DNA from: Plenodomus lindquistii
Taxonomy: Eukaryota > Ascomycota > Dothideomycetes > Pleosporales > Leptosphaeriaceae
Length of the DNA stretch: 64,000 bases
Direction: 5' to 3'
Assembly (NCBI GenBank): GCA_025504975.1
Contig: JANUWI010000001.1
Location: forward strand, 3,844,001 to 3,908,000
Each line of letters opens with the position of its first letter. The stretch's first letter is position 1. The notes beneath the pieces were generated by a model, which saw only the letters and a list, made by a program, of their open reading frames with translations, was not told the origin of the DNA and searched no databases. Shown here one piece after another: positions 53,798-64,000 of the stretch. The translations under genes were made by a program, and so were the position numbers.

Positions 53798-54326
53798 ATG
53801 GGTTTGCATGATGTATGCAGAAGACAGGTTGGACTCGGTATGGTCTAGAGGTGATTGAAGAAGGAGCGGGGACGAGAAAGCCGGGATTCGGATTAGGAAT
53901 TCTGGGCAGGATACAAAAGTACCTTGGTTGAGGTTTTGTTCTTGCACGCGTGACTACTTGTACTGTGACTTTGATTGGCCATGGTAAATTAACCGGATTG
54001 GGAATGGGCTGGGGGGAATACTTACCTCGGTTGTGCAATGTACCCCGGGAATGGGCGACGACGAGTGACGTTCACAAGCCAAACCGAGCCGGAGCCGCAG
54101 CTCATAATGCGGAGGTGCGACGACGCCTTGTTGGCCTGGCCGCCCTCGTTTCGACGCCTCTCCTTGCCAACCGACCATCGACGGCATTGCACTCGTTTGC
54201 ATCTTGTTTCGACGTCACGCGAGTTGGAGAGGGCAACTTTGTCACTGGACCCCCGCGTTGTCAACTAACGTTGGTCCCCACACGTTCGTCAGCGACGCGA
54301 TAGCCGAGTCGTCGTCACCATCCAAC
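53798..54326. other. Intergenic
   Basis: Nothing recognised; GC-rich upstream part of the carrier gene. Confidence 0.45.
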
Positions 54327-55518
54327 ATGTCGCAAGCCCAGGAAAAGGCACAGGCCCAGCTTGCCGAGTCGACGGCTGCAGTGCCGCAGACGACGGCCGC
54401 GCAGCAGAGCGATAATGTTGCGCATGCGCTTGCTGGCGCGGGAGGAGGGTTGTTGTCCATGGCCCTGACGTATGCCTGCCTCGCTTTGACATGCTTGCGA
54501 CACACATCCATGCCACAACAACATACTAACAAGAGCACGCCAGCTATCCCCTCATCACCCTTTCCACACGCGCCCAGGTCGAATCCAAGCGCGCACAATC
54601 CTCGACGCTCGATGCCGCCCGTCGCATCGTCAAGCGCGAGGGCATGGCCGGTCTCTACGCCGGTCTCGACTCTGCCCTCTTCGGCATCAGCGTCACCAAC
54701 TTTGTCTACTACTACTGTACCTTCCCTTTCCCATTCACACGCCTCCAACATAGACACTCCATATGCTGACAGTCATCTCAAGGGTACGAATGGACCCGTT
54801 CCTTCTTCGAAAAAGCCGCCCTCAAGGCTGGCCGCGCCTCGTCCAAACTCACCACGGTCGAGTCCATGCTCGCGGGCGCCCTCGCCGGCAGCGCCACAGT
54901 CCTCATGACAAACCCCATCTGGGTCGTAAACACGCGCATGACGACGCGCAAGTCCGAAGCCTCCGACGACACCCTGCCTGGCGTCGCAACCAGCAAGCCC
55001 ACCAAGGCGCCATCCACACTGGCCACGCTTTTCGCGCTGATCCGTGACGAGGGCCCCGCGCGCCTATTCGCGGGTGTCATGCCTGCGCTGGTCTTGGTCA
55101 TCAACCCGATTCTGCAGTACACGGTGTTTGAGCAGATGAAGCAGTTTCTCGAGAAGAAGAGGCGCGTTACACCAAAGGATGCCTTCTACCTGGGTGCGCT
55201 GGGCAAGCTGTTGGCCACAAGTATCACGTATCCATATATCACGGTCAAAAGCAGGATGCATGTTGCAGGCCGTGATGGGCCAAGGGAGGATATGTTGACG
55301 ACATTCAGGAGGATTATCAAGGAGGAGGGGTACAAGGGATTGTATGGCGGTAAGTTGATGCTGTGGCTGGGAAATGAGGACAGAGCTGACAGTGCACAGG
55401 TATCGGACCAAAGGTCACACAGAGCGTCATCACAGCGGCATTCTTGTTCGCATTCAAAGACGCGCTGTATGCCTACACCGTCCAGGCGCGCAGGAAGATT
55501 GCTGCCAAGAAGCTGTAA
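54327..55518 (+). CDS. ANT1: Peroxisomal adenine nucleotide carrier (ANT1/PMP47 type)
   Basis: A member of the mitochondrial carrier family (SLC25) that exchanges ATP for AMP across the peroxisomal membrane, feeding fatty-acid activation. Exons 54327-54469, 54544-54716, 54783-55349 and 55400-55518, 333 residues, all joints in phase. Three carrier signatures are seen: TYPLITLSTRAQVESK, TNPIWVVNTRMTTRKSE and TYPYITVKSRMHVAGR. The TNPIWVVNTR version with Asn in place of Asp is the mark of the PMP47/ANT1 branch. NFVYYYWYEWTRSFFEKAAL spans the second intron. The C-terminus ends ARRKIAAKKL. Function by family is strong; direction and substrates are inferred. Confidence 0.9.
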
Positions 55519-56030
55519 ACTGCACGCAAGGATTTTGCCGTGTCTTATCCAAGTCCACCACCACCACCACCACCACTACCCGTCCTACCCATGTCTGCGT
55601 AGCCGAAAAAACACCACGCACAAGCACAAGTAAAACCAAACTCATCCATGCGAGACCCATACACATCGCAGTCGTTCGTACGAGAATGTATATACCCCCG
55701 AACCGTTGTCTAGTTGAAAACACATGTAAAAGTACCTACACCACCTTTTCTCTTCTCAACCTAATACAGGCATGTGCATCGTGTTGGACATGTCAGGCGG
55801 CCCGTATACCCGTTAGGCGCATGCGTGCTGCTGCGGGGTATGCTGGTTGAACACGGACATCCCACCACTGAAATTAACGCTGTACCTGCATGAGCCTTTC
55901 GTGTGTGTGTGTGTGTGTGTGTGTGACGTAGAAAAGACAGGGAGGGTTGGAGTCAGATATATAATTACACTAGGCTCTGTTTCTGCCGTTGAAGATTGTT
56001 GCTATCTTTCTCAAAAGTTGAGCCAGCAAG
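55519..56030. other. Intergenic with GT microsatellite
   Basis: It contains a CCA/CCACCA-rich stretch just after the carrier gene and (GT)12 at 55901-55924. No coding signal. Confidence 0.5.
55901..55924. repeat. (GT)12 dinucleotide microsatellite
   Basis: Uninterrupted GT run about 105 bp before the dehydrogenase start codon. Confidence 0.95.
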
Positions 56031-57495
56031 ATGACGACCGAAGAACCATTTACTCTGCGCTGGGGCATCTTAGGCATGTATTCCCTGCTGAAACGTAGTT
56101 TCTATACAAAAATTATCAATATACTAATAGCAATAAACCTACAGCAACAGGAAACATTGCAAAAAGTACCCACCTCCCCCCACACCACCCTCCTCCTCCC
56201 AGAGATCCAATCTAACCCCTTCCCCGCAGCATTCACCCGCGACCTCCTCATCGACCCCAAAACGCGAAATGTATCCGACATCACCCATCTCATCACCGCC
56301 GCCGCATCCTCCTGCTCCCTCACACACGCCCAATCCTTCCTCCGCAACCTCGGCGCTCCAGACACCGCAAAACCATATGACAATTACAAAGATCTGGTAC
56401 AAGATGATGAAGTAGATATCATATACATCGCCACCCCGCACCATTTACACTACCAAAACGCGCGCATGGCAATGCAAGCGGGCAAACACGTATTGATTGA
56501 GAAACCGATTACTATTAATGCGAAACAGTGTAGGGAGTTAGTAAGGGTGGCGAGGGAAAGGGGGGTTTTCATGATGGAGGGGGTTTGGACGAGGTTTTTC
56601 CCAATAGCTAGGGAGGTTAGGAGGTTTGTTAGGGGTGGGGGGTTGGGGGTTGTAAAGAGGGTGGGGGCTGATTTCAGCTTCTGGAACGGTGAGTTGTGAG
56701 TCCTTTTTTGGATGGTTTTGAGTGGTGTTGGAAGGGGAGGGAAGGGAAAGGGAATGAAGTTTGCTGACAAGATTTGTGAGAATAGATGTCGAGAAGGAAT
56801 TTGGGACTGAGCATCGGATGGTAAATAAATCCCTTGGAGGAGGCGCGTTGTTGGATCTGGGGATTTATAGTTTGAGCTGGGTGTTTATGATCTTATACCA
56901 AGCCGAGTCATCATCGTCAAACTCCACACAAGACGACTCCCACACCCAAAACAAGGACGACGACGACGACAACAACAACAACACCGCCGACCCAAAAGTC
57001 TCCTCAGCGATGAATCTCTACCCCCCCACCGGCGCAGATGAACAAACCACTATCCTCCTCCACTTCCCCACCGGCGCCCACGCCATCGCCAGTACCTCCA
57101 TCCGCGTCGCTACATCCCCCTCCCAGCAGCATCCTTCCCCAGACGCAATACGCATCCAAGGCACACTGGGCGACTTAACAATCAACTACGCCCCCCGCCC
57201 ACTTACATACACGCTTATCCCCGCATCTTCCTCCTCGCGCGGCACACCAGCGACGTTTGAATACAAGGTTGAGAAAAAGTATGAAGAGGTTCCGGGCAAT
57301 GGGCACGGCATGTTTTGGGAGGCGGATGAGTGTGCGAGGTGTATTAGGGATGGGAGGTGCGAGAGTGAGGGGATGAGCTGGGCGGAGAGTGAATCGGTTA
57401 TGAGGGTTATGGATAAGGTTAGGAGGCAAGGGGGGTTGGGGTATGGGGAGGAGATTGAGGGGGTGGGTTGGGATGGGGAGGGGGATGGGGAGTGA
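56031..57495 (+). CDS. Gfo/Idh/MocA-family dehydrogenase (dihydrodiol/D-xylose dehydrogenase type)
   Basis: An NAD(P)-dependent oxidoreductase of the trans-1,2-dihydrobenzene-1,2-diol or D-xylose dehydrogenase kind. Exons 56031-56073, 56145-56165 (21 nt), 56230-56688 and 56786-57495, 410 residues. The joint TLRWGIL-A-TGNIAK-TFTRDLL restores the nucleotide-binding start of the Rossmann fold and requires a GC donor for the first intron plus the 21-nt micro-exon. Further blocks are IIYIATPHHLHYQNARMAMQ, GKHVLIEKPITINAKQCREL (catalytic EKP) and VFMMEGVWTRFFP. GGGALLDLGIYSLSW also fits the family. An Asp/Asn-rich low-complexity insert (about 225-250) is unusual. The substrate cannot be deduced from sequence. 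Confidence 0.88.
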
Positions 57496-57616
57496 GTGGT
57501 AAGGGTGCAGCGGACAGAATATAGGTGGGCTCCTTCAGCATGCAATCCGTACGAATCAATTCCTCTACATACCATGATCTCTGCTACGCAGATCCATGAT
57601 ACAGGTTTGACACCCT

Positions 57617-59296
57617 TCATCGTCCGTAAACCCTCCTCTCCCACATCCTCAGCGGCGCATACAACACCGGCGCCAAACACAAAGCAACCTCCAACCCAAT
57701 ATCCCCCGTTCTCTCTGCAATTGGCCCCGTCCACCAAATCTGCCCCATGCACGGTATAATCAGCCCAAAGCTTAGCACGAACGCCGCAATCGCCGCGTAT
57801 CCCTGTGGAAGCTTCGTCACATCATCCCACGCCCCTTCGTTCTGCGTGTAGCTCGTGAAGCTTCCCTTGCGGAAAACAAGATGCTCGACAACGATGATGC
57901 CGATGAAGGCAGAACTCCAGTACCCAATGACGCCGATGAAATTCTCAAGGTTTAGGAAGAATGAAGAAGCGGCTTCGATAGCAACACCGATGACAATAGC
58001 AGTGATGACGATACTGAAGATTATACGCGGGATGCGGAAGAGCCAGGGGACCAGCATTTGCAGGTTCAGTGTAATGCTGTACATTGTCGCTGCCAAGTTA
58101 CCCAGCATTGAAAGTGCCAGAATCACCGTGACGAAACGGCCAAATCCTCCAGCGGGGTGTAGCATAGCTGCTAACACGCCACTTGCGGCGTTGGCGTCGT
58201 ACCCGCGGGTCCAGGATGCAATGTTTGATGTTGCACCGCCCATTGCTGCGCCGAGGATCATGAGCAGGATTGTGGGGAGTGTGAGGCCGATGTAGGTATA
58301 CAGTGCGATGCGGAAGGGTGGAGCACTGGGGTGCATGTACGTTGAGAAGTCGCTTGCGAGGGCTGCCCAGGGGAGCATGAAACTTGCTACCAGGCCACCA
58401 AAGGATATGACTTTGATCGCTGTTGCGGGCGGTGCGGTGACTTGGTTGCGGAGGTTTGCAGCACCGCAGCCAGTGGCTATGATGAGTGCGGCGAGCGCGG
58501 GGATCCACGCCCAGCGCTCGTAGATGTGTAAAACGTTGAAGCCGCAGAAACAGATGAATAGGGCGAGGATGGCAATGACGATGATGCCGACGGTGGCGTT
58601 TATGGTTTCACCGTCTTTTACGGCGGACAGCGCGAAGCCCCCAATGATGCTGTCGACGACGCAAAACCCGGTCAAGGTGGCGAGATTGAGCAGGATGAGC
58701 AGCGAGACAAAGTACTTTCCAAAGGAGAAGCGGGCGTGTATCAGTTGGCGCATGCCGGTTGGTGGGCCGAAGGTGCAGAGGTAGGCGACAGGTATGGTGG
58801 AGAAGAGCGTGAAGAAAAGAATTACGAGGGAGGCGTCGCGGAGGGTAAGGCCAAAGGACATTGTGCCTACCATGCCAAATGTCACTCTGAAATGTCGTTA
58901 GCAATTGTCTGGCTTCGAATGAGGGCCTTGAGATAATGAGAGGTTCGAAGGCTGATTGGTATTCCAGGTTTGATATGTGCGTTGCCACAACGCAAAGAAA
59001 GCTTCCCTCAGTGTTTGGGTGGGGGGGGGAACTCACGGTAGCGGATTACAACTCATGCTGAACCACAGCGTGAAGATGTTAAGGTAGTTCGTCTCCGTCC
59101 TCTCTTCATACGGCACAGGCGTTGATCCTCGAAGCTCGACATCGCCTCGTTTCTCCAGCAAATTGAGAATACCGCATAGTCCTCCTTCTCTCCCTTGTCT
59201 CCCCTCTACGACTTCTTTCTCTCCCGTCGTGACTGGTGCTGGTTTCATCTCTTCCGACGGAGCCCTACTACTCTCAACATCATCTGTGGTGGCCAT
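57617..59296 (-). CDS. Purine-cytosine permease (NCS1 family, Fcy2-like)
   Basis: A plasma-membrane proton symporter for cytosine/purines by family. Exons 59296-59037 and 58886-57617, 509 residues. The joint FSMSCNPLP|VTFGMVGTMSFGL falls in the first transmembrane segment at the family's conserved position. The N-terminus is hydrophilic and ends in ...RGSTPVPYEERTETNYLNIF. About twelve hydrophobic helices follow, including PTGMRQLIHARFSFGKYFVS, a strong NCS1 signature, SFMLPWAALASDFSTYM and VGIIVIAILALFICFCGFNV. The intron (150 nt) is the longest in the window and has a GTGAGT donor. Codon use and composition are ordinary. Confidence 0.9.
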
Positions 59297-59918
59297 CTCT
59301 TTCAGCTACCCAAATAGCCAACTAACTCTTCTCTTAAAATCAATTGAATGTGATCGTGAATCGAACTGAAGGAAAGAGACGATGTAAAAGCAGGAAGGAA
59401 GAGCCCCAGAGACAATGCCTTTCCTTCACCTCAAAGAGGCAATTTTTGCCTCGACTCATCTTTATGACTGAACGTTTGCGCATCTTCGCGCTAAGCATCG
59501 CGGGTTGTGATGGGTCTGGCCCGTCAGTCAGCCACTTGATCTGAGTTTTCCGCTGGGCGAGGTGGGCTTGTGGACCCTGAATTCAGGAAGGGGTTTAGCG
59601 TTGGTCCTGGCCGATGAGGCTTAGCGTTCAGCGGTCCTTGGGGCTGGCGGGTGCTCTCCCCAGATGCCTGCTTCCTCAATTGTTCCTGCACATCTTCATA
59701 TATCATCAAAGGCAGATATAGCACGCGGTCATTACGGTCTTTGCAGGTATAAGATGATAAAGCATGATGGCCAACACCCGCAAAGCTCATGGGTAAGTTC
59801 GAGCATCTATACTCTACACCTACAGTACTGCAGCTACTCTATGCTTCTACAGGTGTAGTCTTGGTCACTACGCATTCGCGACATTATACTGTCAGGTTGA
59901 CAGGAATTTTTGATTCGG
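59297..59918. other. Intergenic with one short minus-strand frame
   Basis: A frame of 88 codons at 59524-59790 (minus; MSFAGVGHHALSSYTCKDRN) could be a further 3' exon of the Helo-like gene, but I could not find an in-phase splice joint. Otherwise nothing is seen. Confidence 0.4.
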
Positions 59919-60864
59919 CTAATCGCACTTCAAGTCACCCCTGAGAACTCTCACATGACCTCTGGAATTGTCTGTGGTCGTCACGTTCCCAATCCGAGTG
60001 TTGATCTTCCCTATGACACTTTCGGGTAGACCCACGAAGGCTTTCGAATAGTTGGGAGTAACAAAATCGCCGATCTCCAAACCACTCAGAGTCGAGCTCA
60101 CTTGCGAGAGCATTACACCGGATGATACATGATCGGCTTCCAGGACGCGCTCGCGGTCCTCGACTTCCCTGACGGCCAGCGTTCGTTGTGCACCACCATC
60201 TTCCTCGTCTTCTGGCTCTTCTTCAAGCTCCGAATTACGCTGCTGCGCTAGTACAAGCTGTTGCTTGCTGGCTCCGAGATGTTGCTGCAAATATTTTTCG
60301 ATCCCTTGCAACCGCCTCATGACATCTCCACGCACTACTTCGTCCAAGCTTTCTGGCCTCAACTGAACTCGCCTGTTGTCAAATTAGTTCTTTGGACAAT
60401 GCAGTCTTTTGGAAAAGGACTTACAGCTGTGTACTCGAAACGGCAAGCTGGACGGTGGACTTGCACGATTGTAACTGTGTCTCGAAGGTACGAATCTTCT
60501 CCTTGTTCCAAACGCCCACCGAGATGCGGTCCCTCAAAGATAGCTTCTCGGTGCTCGAATGTCTCGTCCATTTCGTCAGTCTCTTGTCGAAATCGTCGCA
60601 AGCAAGTCCCATCTTATTAACAGCTTCCGCCACTCCCGCCTTCGTGAGGTCTGCTTGCGCCACGTTGGAGATGTCCTTGTTGGCCAGGGCGAAATGTTCG
60701 AGCGCTGCTATCGATTGCTCGATACTGCCCAAGTCTGACGTCGCATTTTGTATAACGTCGTTTGCGTCTTCTAGGCTATCGATGAGGCTGTGGAGCTGGA
60801 CAATACTGGTAACTGCGGTCCCTGCTATTCCAATAGCACCGGCCGTGATACTGAAAGGATCCAT
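59919..60864 (-). CDS. Helo-like N-terminal domain protein (fungal STAND/NLR-type N-terminal domain without effector parts)
   Basis: Exons 60864-60425 and 60372-59919, 297 residues. It starts MDPFSITAGAIGIAGTAVTS, the standard opening of the fungal Helo-like/'N-terminal of STAND proteins' domain (PF17111 type), with the helical repeat SLIDSLEDANDVIQ, LGSIEQSIAALEHF and KMGLACDDFDKRLTKW. The second half has a coiled part (GIEKYLQQHLGASKQQLVLA) and ends FVGLPESVIGKINTRIGNVT. In fungal NLRs this domain is the death-executing N-terminus, followed by a NACHT and repeats. Stand-alone versions such as this one are common and their role is unknown. It is divergent from ankyrin remnants 0.55 kb away. 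Confidence 0.8.
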
Positions 60865-61404
60865 AGTTTCCTCGGTTCTGGTCCGTGATGATCTTTGAAG
60901 AGTAAGCAAGTCAAGAGGATGGCATATACAATTTGGTATTTACCAGCGATATCATCATTCCTTTTGCCTTTTCTGTATTGAGGCTTATCGCGGTACCGGT
61001 AATGCTGATTGCCGGTCAATTGAATCTCAGCTGCGGCTGAAGGCCTGAACGGTAGTGGATAGCCACCCTTGGCATTCGAGGTCGTTGGCCAAGCCCCGCA
61101 TTCCTTTCGAAGAAGTACAAGGCAGCACTGTTAAGCGGAGGCCATCAAGCTGTGCTTGCTTAGCTTCTTATCCATCTCGAGAGAATCTTTCGACCATCTT
61201 GCCGATTGCACGCCCTGCCCCAAGCGGATAACGGCGCGGCCATGCGATGATCGACTCTCGGATTACTGAAAGAGATCTCTTTACGAGCGAGGACATCCCA
61301 TTGCAGCGCAGCACCTAATGCTCTAGAAGATGTCTGTCGCCATAGATGGCATGGGCAGGTCTGTGCTTCATCACCTGTCAGGAAAACCACGGCATGAGTT
61401 ATGC
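60865..61404. other. Intergenic
   Basis: The right part (61030-61400) may contain more of the decayed ankyrin gene, but frames are too broken to be sure. Confidence 0.35.
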
Positions 61405-62325
61405 TGAACAAGAAGTGAGCTTCAGCTTCTTAATCGCTCACGGAGCTAACATTGGGACTATCGAACAGTACTTCATTATGCAGCTGAGGGAGGTAGTACA
61501 ACGACACTCCAATTGTTGATTGATCTAGGGGCCGAGATATCCGCGACAGACGAGGCGATGATGACAGTTCTTCATCATGCAGTCAAGCACGACAACATGG
61601 CCATCGTACTGCTCCTCGTTGAGCAAGGAGCCGATGTACGTGCTATGGATATGTATGGAGGAACAATGCTTCATATGGCAGCAACTGGAGGCCATTTGAA
61701 CATGCTCCAGTACCTGCTTGATGCTGGAGTCGACATGAACGCACGAGTCAAATCACTTAAAACATGTGTGAACCACTGATACCCACCGAATCATCTGCCA
61801 GCCTACACCGCATGTACCGCGCTGTTCGTCGCCATATATAACAGTCATTAGGAGGCTGCGCAATTGCTTATCGAGGCCGGAGCCGATGTCAAAGCTAGCG
61901 CACATTGCAATCCTTTACATATGGCGACTCAAGGTGGGAGCACAGCCACCATAGTGCTTTTGCTCGATAGAGGACCCGAGGTCAACGCGAGAGATCAAAT
62001 TGGCTGGACGGCCTTGTCAGAAGCCAGTAGAAATCTCGTCGAGATTGTTGAGTTGTTGATAGCCCGGGGCGCGGACGTCACACTCACAGATGTTAATGGA
62101 GAGACGGCACTTCATCATGCAGCCGCTTCTGACTATTCACACGATAGGAAGCGAACGCTTGAACTGCTGATCCAGAACGGCGCCGATATAAACGCCAAAG
62201 ACAACCATGGGGATAGACCACTCTACAGCAAGAAGGTGAAACAAAATATGCAGTTTGGAATACGTGAAGAGAAAACCGCACTGCGCAAGACGTATCATCC
62301 GAAATCTCAATACCAGGTCATGTAA
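61405..62325 (+). pseudogene. Ankyrin-repeat protein remnant with frameshift and in-frame stop
   Basis: Several ankyrin repeats can be read in pieces. SFLIAHGANIG (about 61420-61455) is followed after a frameshift by LHYAAEGGSTTTLQLLIDLG and VLHHAVKHDNMAIVLLLVEQ, then MLHMAATGGHLNMLQYLLDA, ending at a stop (61779). Further on, ACTALFVAIYNSH(stop)EAAQLLIEAGADVK has an in-frame TAG at about 61849-61851, then PLHMATQGGSTATIVLLLDR, WTALSEASRNLVEIVELLIA and ALHHAAASDYSHDRKRTLEL to a stop at 62325. At least one shift and one nonsense codon make it a pseudogene. A spliced gene using 61780-61850 as intron is possible for part of it, but does not repair the 5' end. It was probably once a protein with six or more repeats. 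Confidence 0.7.
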
Positions 62326-63181
62326 ACCATTGGTCCTTGAGATCCACGTGGCATTCAGGCCTTGTTTCTCGCAGGTTAAGTAGTCAAATAGGGTCCACAG
62401 ACAGCACAGATAATCTGTGACATTCCAACATCACACTTGAAATTCATACTCCTGTTCGAGGGTGACAAGCAATGTGTTTCTGAAGGATATCGAATACTTG
62501 CATAGTATTGAGTTGGAACAAATTTCGTCAACGAAGTTGCATGCGTTGGACTTTCATGGGCGCATGTGTAGCTGGAACATTCCCATCATACACCTAAAAG
62601 CTTTGTCTCTGGACGAATCACCCATCACACGACTCAGCAAATGATCGTATTGCATATTACATGAATCTGTTCGAGGTCCACAATTTGATCCCAGCGGGAA
62701 GTTGCCCTTCGGCAAGGAAATCTTCTTCCCCGGTCCATCGCGGTCCAGCCAGGCAGTCCCACAACCACCCACTACCTAGCCGCCTTCGCGATAGCTTATC
62801 CCGACAACTCAACCCACATCGCAAACCATGCACCACCCTCATCCCTCCTATGAGAAAGTATGGGGAGTCTCCCGATATCCCAAGCGGGAATAACGGCAAA
62901 CAGCCCCTCTCGCCGATATCAGCCGACGTACGCCGATGCTGGGCGAGCCCTCTGCACCACATCGTGCAGAATCGCCTGGCTTTACTCCGAGATGGATGGG
63001 GGATTGCGGCGTGGTTCGGACTGATTTGATATTATGACGGAAGAGAGCTGTCTTTACTTTCTACAAAAGTGGTTCCTGTGGCATCACTACTTAGATACTA
63101 TCCTTTCGCTCCCGCTGTCGCATTTGTCGATCCCTCTTGGAACAAAGTCTTGGTACAAAGTCTTGGGATGCGAAATACGGG
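62326..63181. other. Intergenic
   Basis: One open frame (62661-63029) has no start context or family resemblance and Pro/Ser/Arg-rich random composition. I see no gene. Confidence 0.4.
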
Positions 63182-64000
63182 ATGGCCGCTGCAATCGACG
63201 ACAAGCGCGAGTTGTCTGCGCCGGTAGATGCAGCTGATGGTCCGAAAGAGGCTACGGAGGGCGAGGTCGAGGTCCCGTATAGTATCTACTCAAAGAAGGA
63301 GAAGTGGTTGATTGTCGCTATGGTGGCGTTGGCGGGGTTCTACAGGCATGTATGCTATGCTTCATGGTATGAGGCAATGTGCTAATTATATACAGTCCTC
63401 TACCAGCCAACATCTACTTCCCTGCTATACCGACTATAGCGCGCGCTTTCCACAAGTCTGTCGATGATATCAATCAGACCGTCACAGTATACCTCGTCTT
63501 TCAAGGTATATCACCTATGCTATGGGGACCCATCAGCGACCGCTATGGACGACGTCTCGTCTATCTCGTCTGTCTAGGCATCCTGGTCGCATCGAGTATC
63601 GGTATGGCGCTTTGTCCAACAGGTTCCTATTGGCTTCTCCTCTTTCTGCGATGTTTCCAATCAGGAGGAAGTGCAAGTACCATCGCCCTCGGCGCAGGAG
63701 TCATCGGTGACATCTCGACGACAAGAGAAAGGGGAGGATACTTTGGCATGTTCAATCTTGGCCCCATGCTTGCGCCTTGCATTGCGCCAGCTATGGGTGG
63801 GGCTCTATCGCAAGGTCTGGGGTGGCGGTCGATCTTCTGGACGATTGTCATCATGGTTGCAGTCTGCCTTGTCTGCATCGCGTTATTCCTCCCAGAGACG
63901 CTACGTTCGATCGCAGGAAACGGTAGTATCCCAGTCGCCCCGTATCTCCGTCCCCTTGTGCCAATCGTTGGTCGAAAAACGAACCAGAAGGCCTTTGATG
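63182..64000 (+). CDS. MFS transporter, DHA1 (multidrug/Qdr-like) family, 3' part outside window
   Basis: A drug:proton antiporter-type transporter of the plasma membrane. Exon 1 is 63182-63345 (MAAAIDDKRELSAPVDAADG, a hydrophilic N-terminus, then the first helix WLIVAMVALAGFY), intron 63346-63395, exon 2 63396 to beyond the window. The joint AGFYS|PLPANIYFPAIPTIA is the family's conserved first-helix motif and needs a GC donor (AG|GCATGT). Motif A appears as WGPISDRYGRRLVYL. TIALGAGVIGDISTTRERGG and GPMLAPCIAPAMGGALSQGL match motif C of twelve-helix DHA1 exporters. About 255 residues are inside the window and the frame is open to the end. The substrate is unknown. Confidence 0.88.

Noticed and set aside
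59524..59790. 88-codon frame downstream of the Helo-like gene as extra exon
   Set aside because: No splice pair gives the right phase from the preceding exon; noted only as a possibility.
62661..63029. 122-codon frame upstream of the last MFS gene
   Set aside because: No start context, low-complexity Pro/Ser/Arg composition and no resemblance to a family.
11169..64000. CRISPR arrays, prokaryotic operons, insertion sequences
   Set aside because: The genome is fungal with spliced genes; no spacer-repeat arrays or transposase frames were found.

Overview
This window is nuclear DNA of a filamentous ascomycete (Pezizomycotina). The evidence is the short (about 45-100 nt) introns with fungal CTAAC/CTAAT-type branch sites, dense gene packing on both strands, and fungus-specific families (HET, TRI12-type MFS, Helo-like N-terminal domain, fungal DUF202, putative amidoligase). 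A Dothideomycete, probably of the Pleosporales, is my inference from protein style, not something I could test. Exon structures were worked out by hand from splice signals, reading phase and conserved protein motifs, and exon coordinates are given in each entry.

Layout. 1-8.8 kb: tRNA deaminase subunit TAD3 (cut by the window start), a TRI12-like MFS pump, a HET-domain gene that appears frameshifted, a second HET-like C-terminal scrap, and an Atg37/ACBD5-like acyl-CoA-binding membrane protein. 9.5-18.8 kb: two BTB-like genes back to back, a DCAF4-like WD40 protein divergent from mitochondrial SelO/Fmp40, and ORC5. 19.3-31.3 kb: a tRNA-like locus interrupted by a structured insert, an APH/CHK-like kinase, a cyclase-family hydrolase, degenerate remnants, an unknown frame broken by one stop, an NmrA-like reductase, a DUF202 membrane protein and RNase H1. 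32.1-39.8 kb: 6-phosphofructo-2-kinase/fructose-2,6-bisphosphatase, followed by an unusual stretch of about 4.4 kb made of diverged tandem units. Most units begin with a TATA box and a pyrimidine-rich leader. The stretch is bracketed by a diverged second copy of the tail and 3' flank of the kinase gene. 40-52.3 kb: an amidoligase pseudogene, TRS120 of TRAPPII, and a very large GHKL-ATPase protein ending in an HExxH motif. 52.9-64 kb: a secreted precursor with Kex2-like repeats, a peroxisomal adenine nucleotide carrier, a Gfo/Idh/MocA dehydrogenase, a purine-cytosine permease, a Helo-like protein, an ankyrin pseudogene and the start of a DHA1 MFS transporter.

How it fits together. Most intact genes are unrelated housekeeping functions: tRNA editing, replication origin recognition, TRAPPII trafficking, RNase H, the glycolytic regulator, peroxisomal lipid and ATP handling, and protein AMPylation. 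There is no convincing biosynthetic cluster. Between them lie islands of fast-evolving or decaying material: HET, BTB, amidoligase, Helo-like/ankyrin and the tandem-unit stretch. The most unusual items are the TATA-unit array at 34.9-39.3 kb, the kexin-type repeat precursor at 52.9 kb, three introns that need a GC donor, and several genes broken by single TAA/TAG codons.
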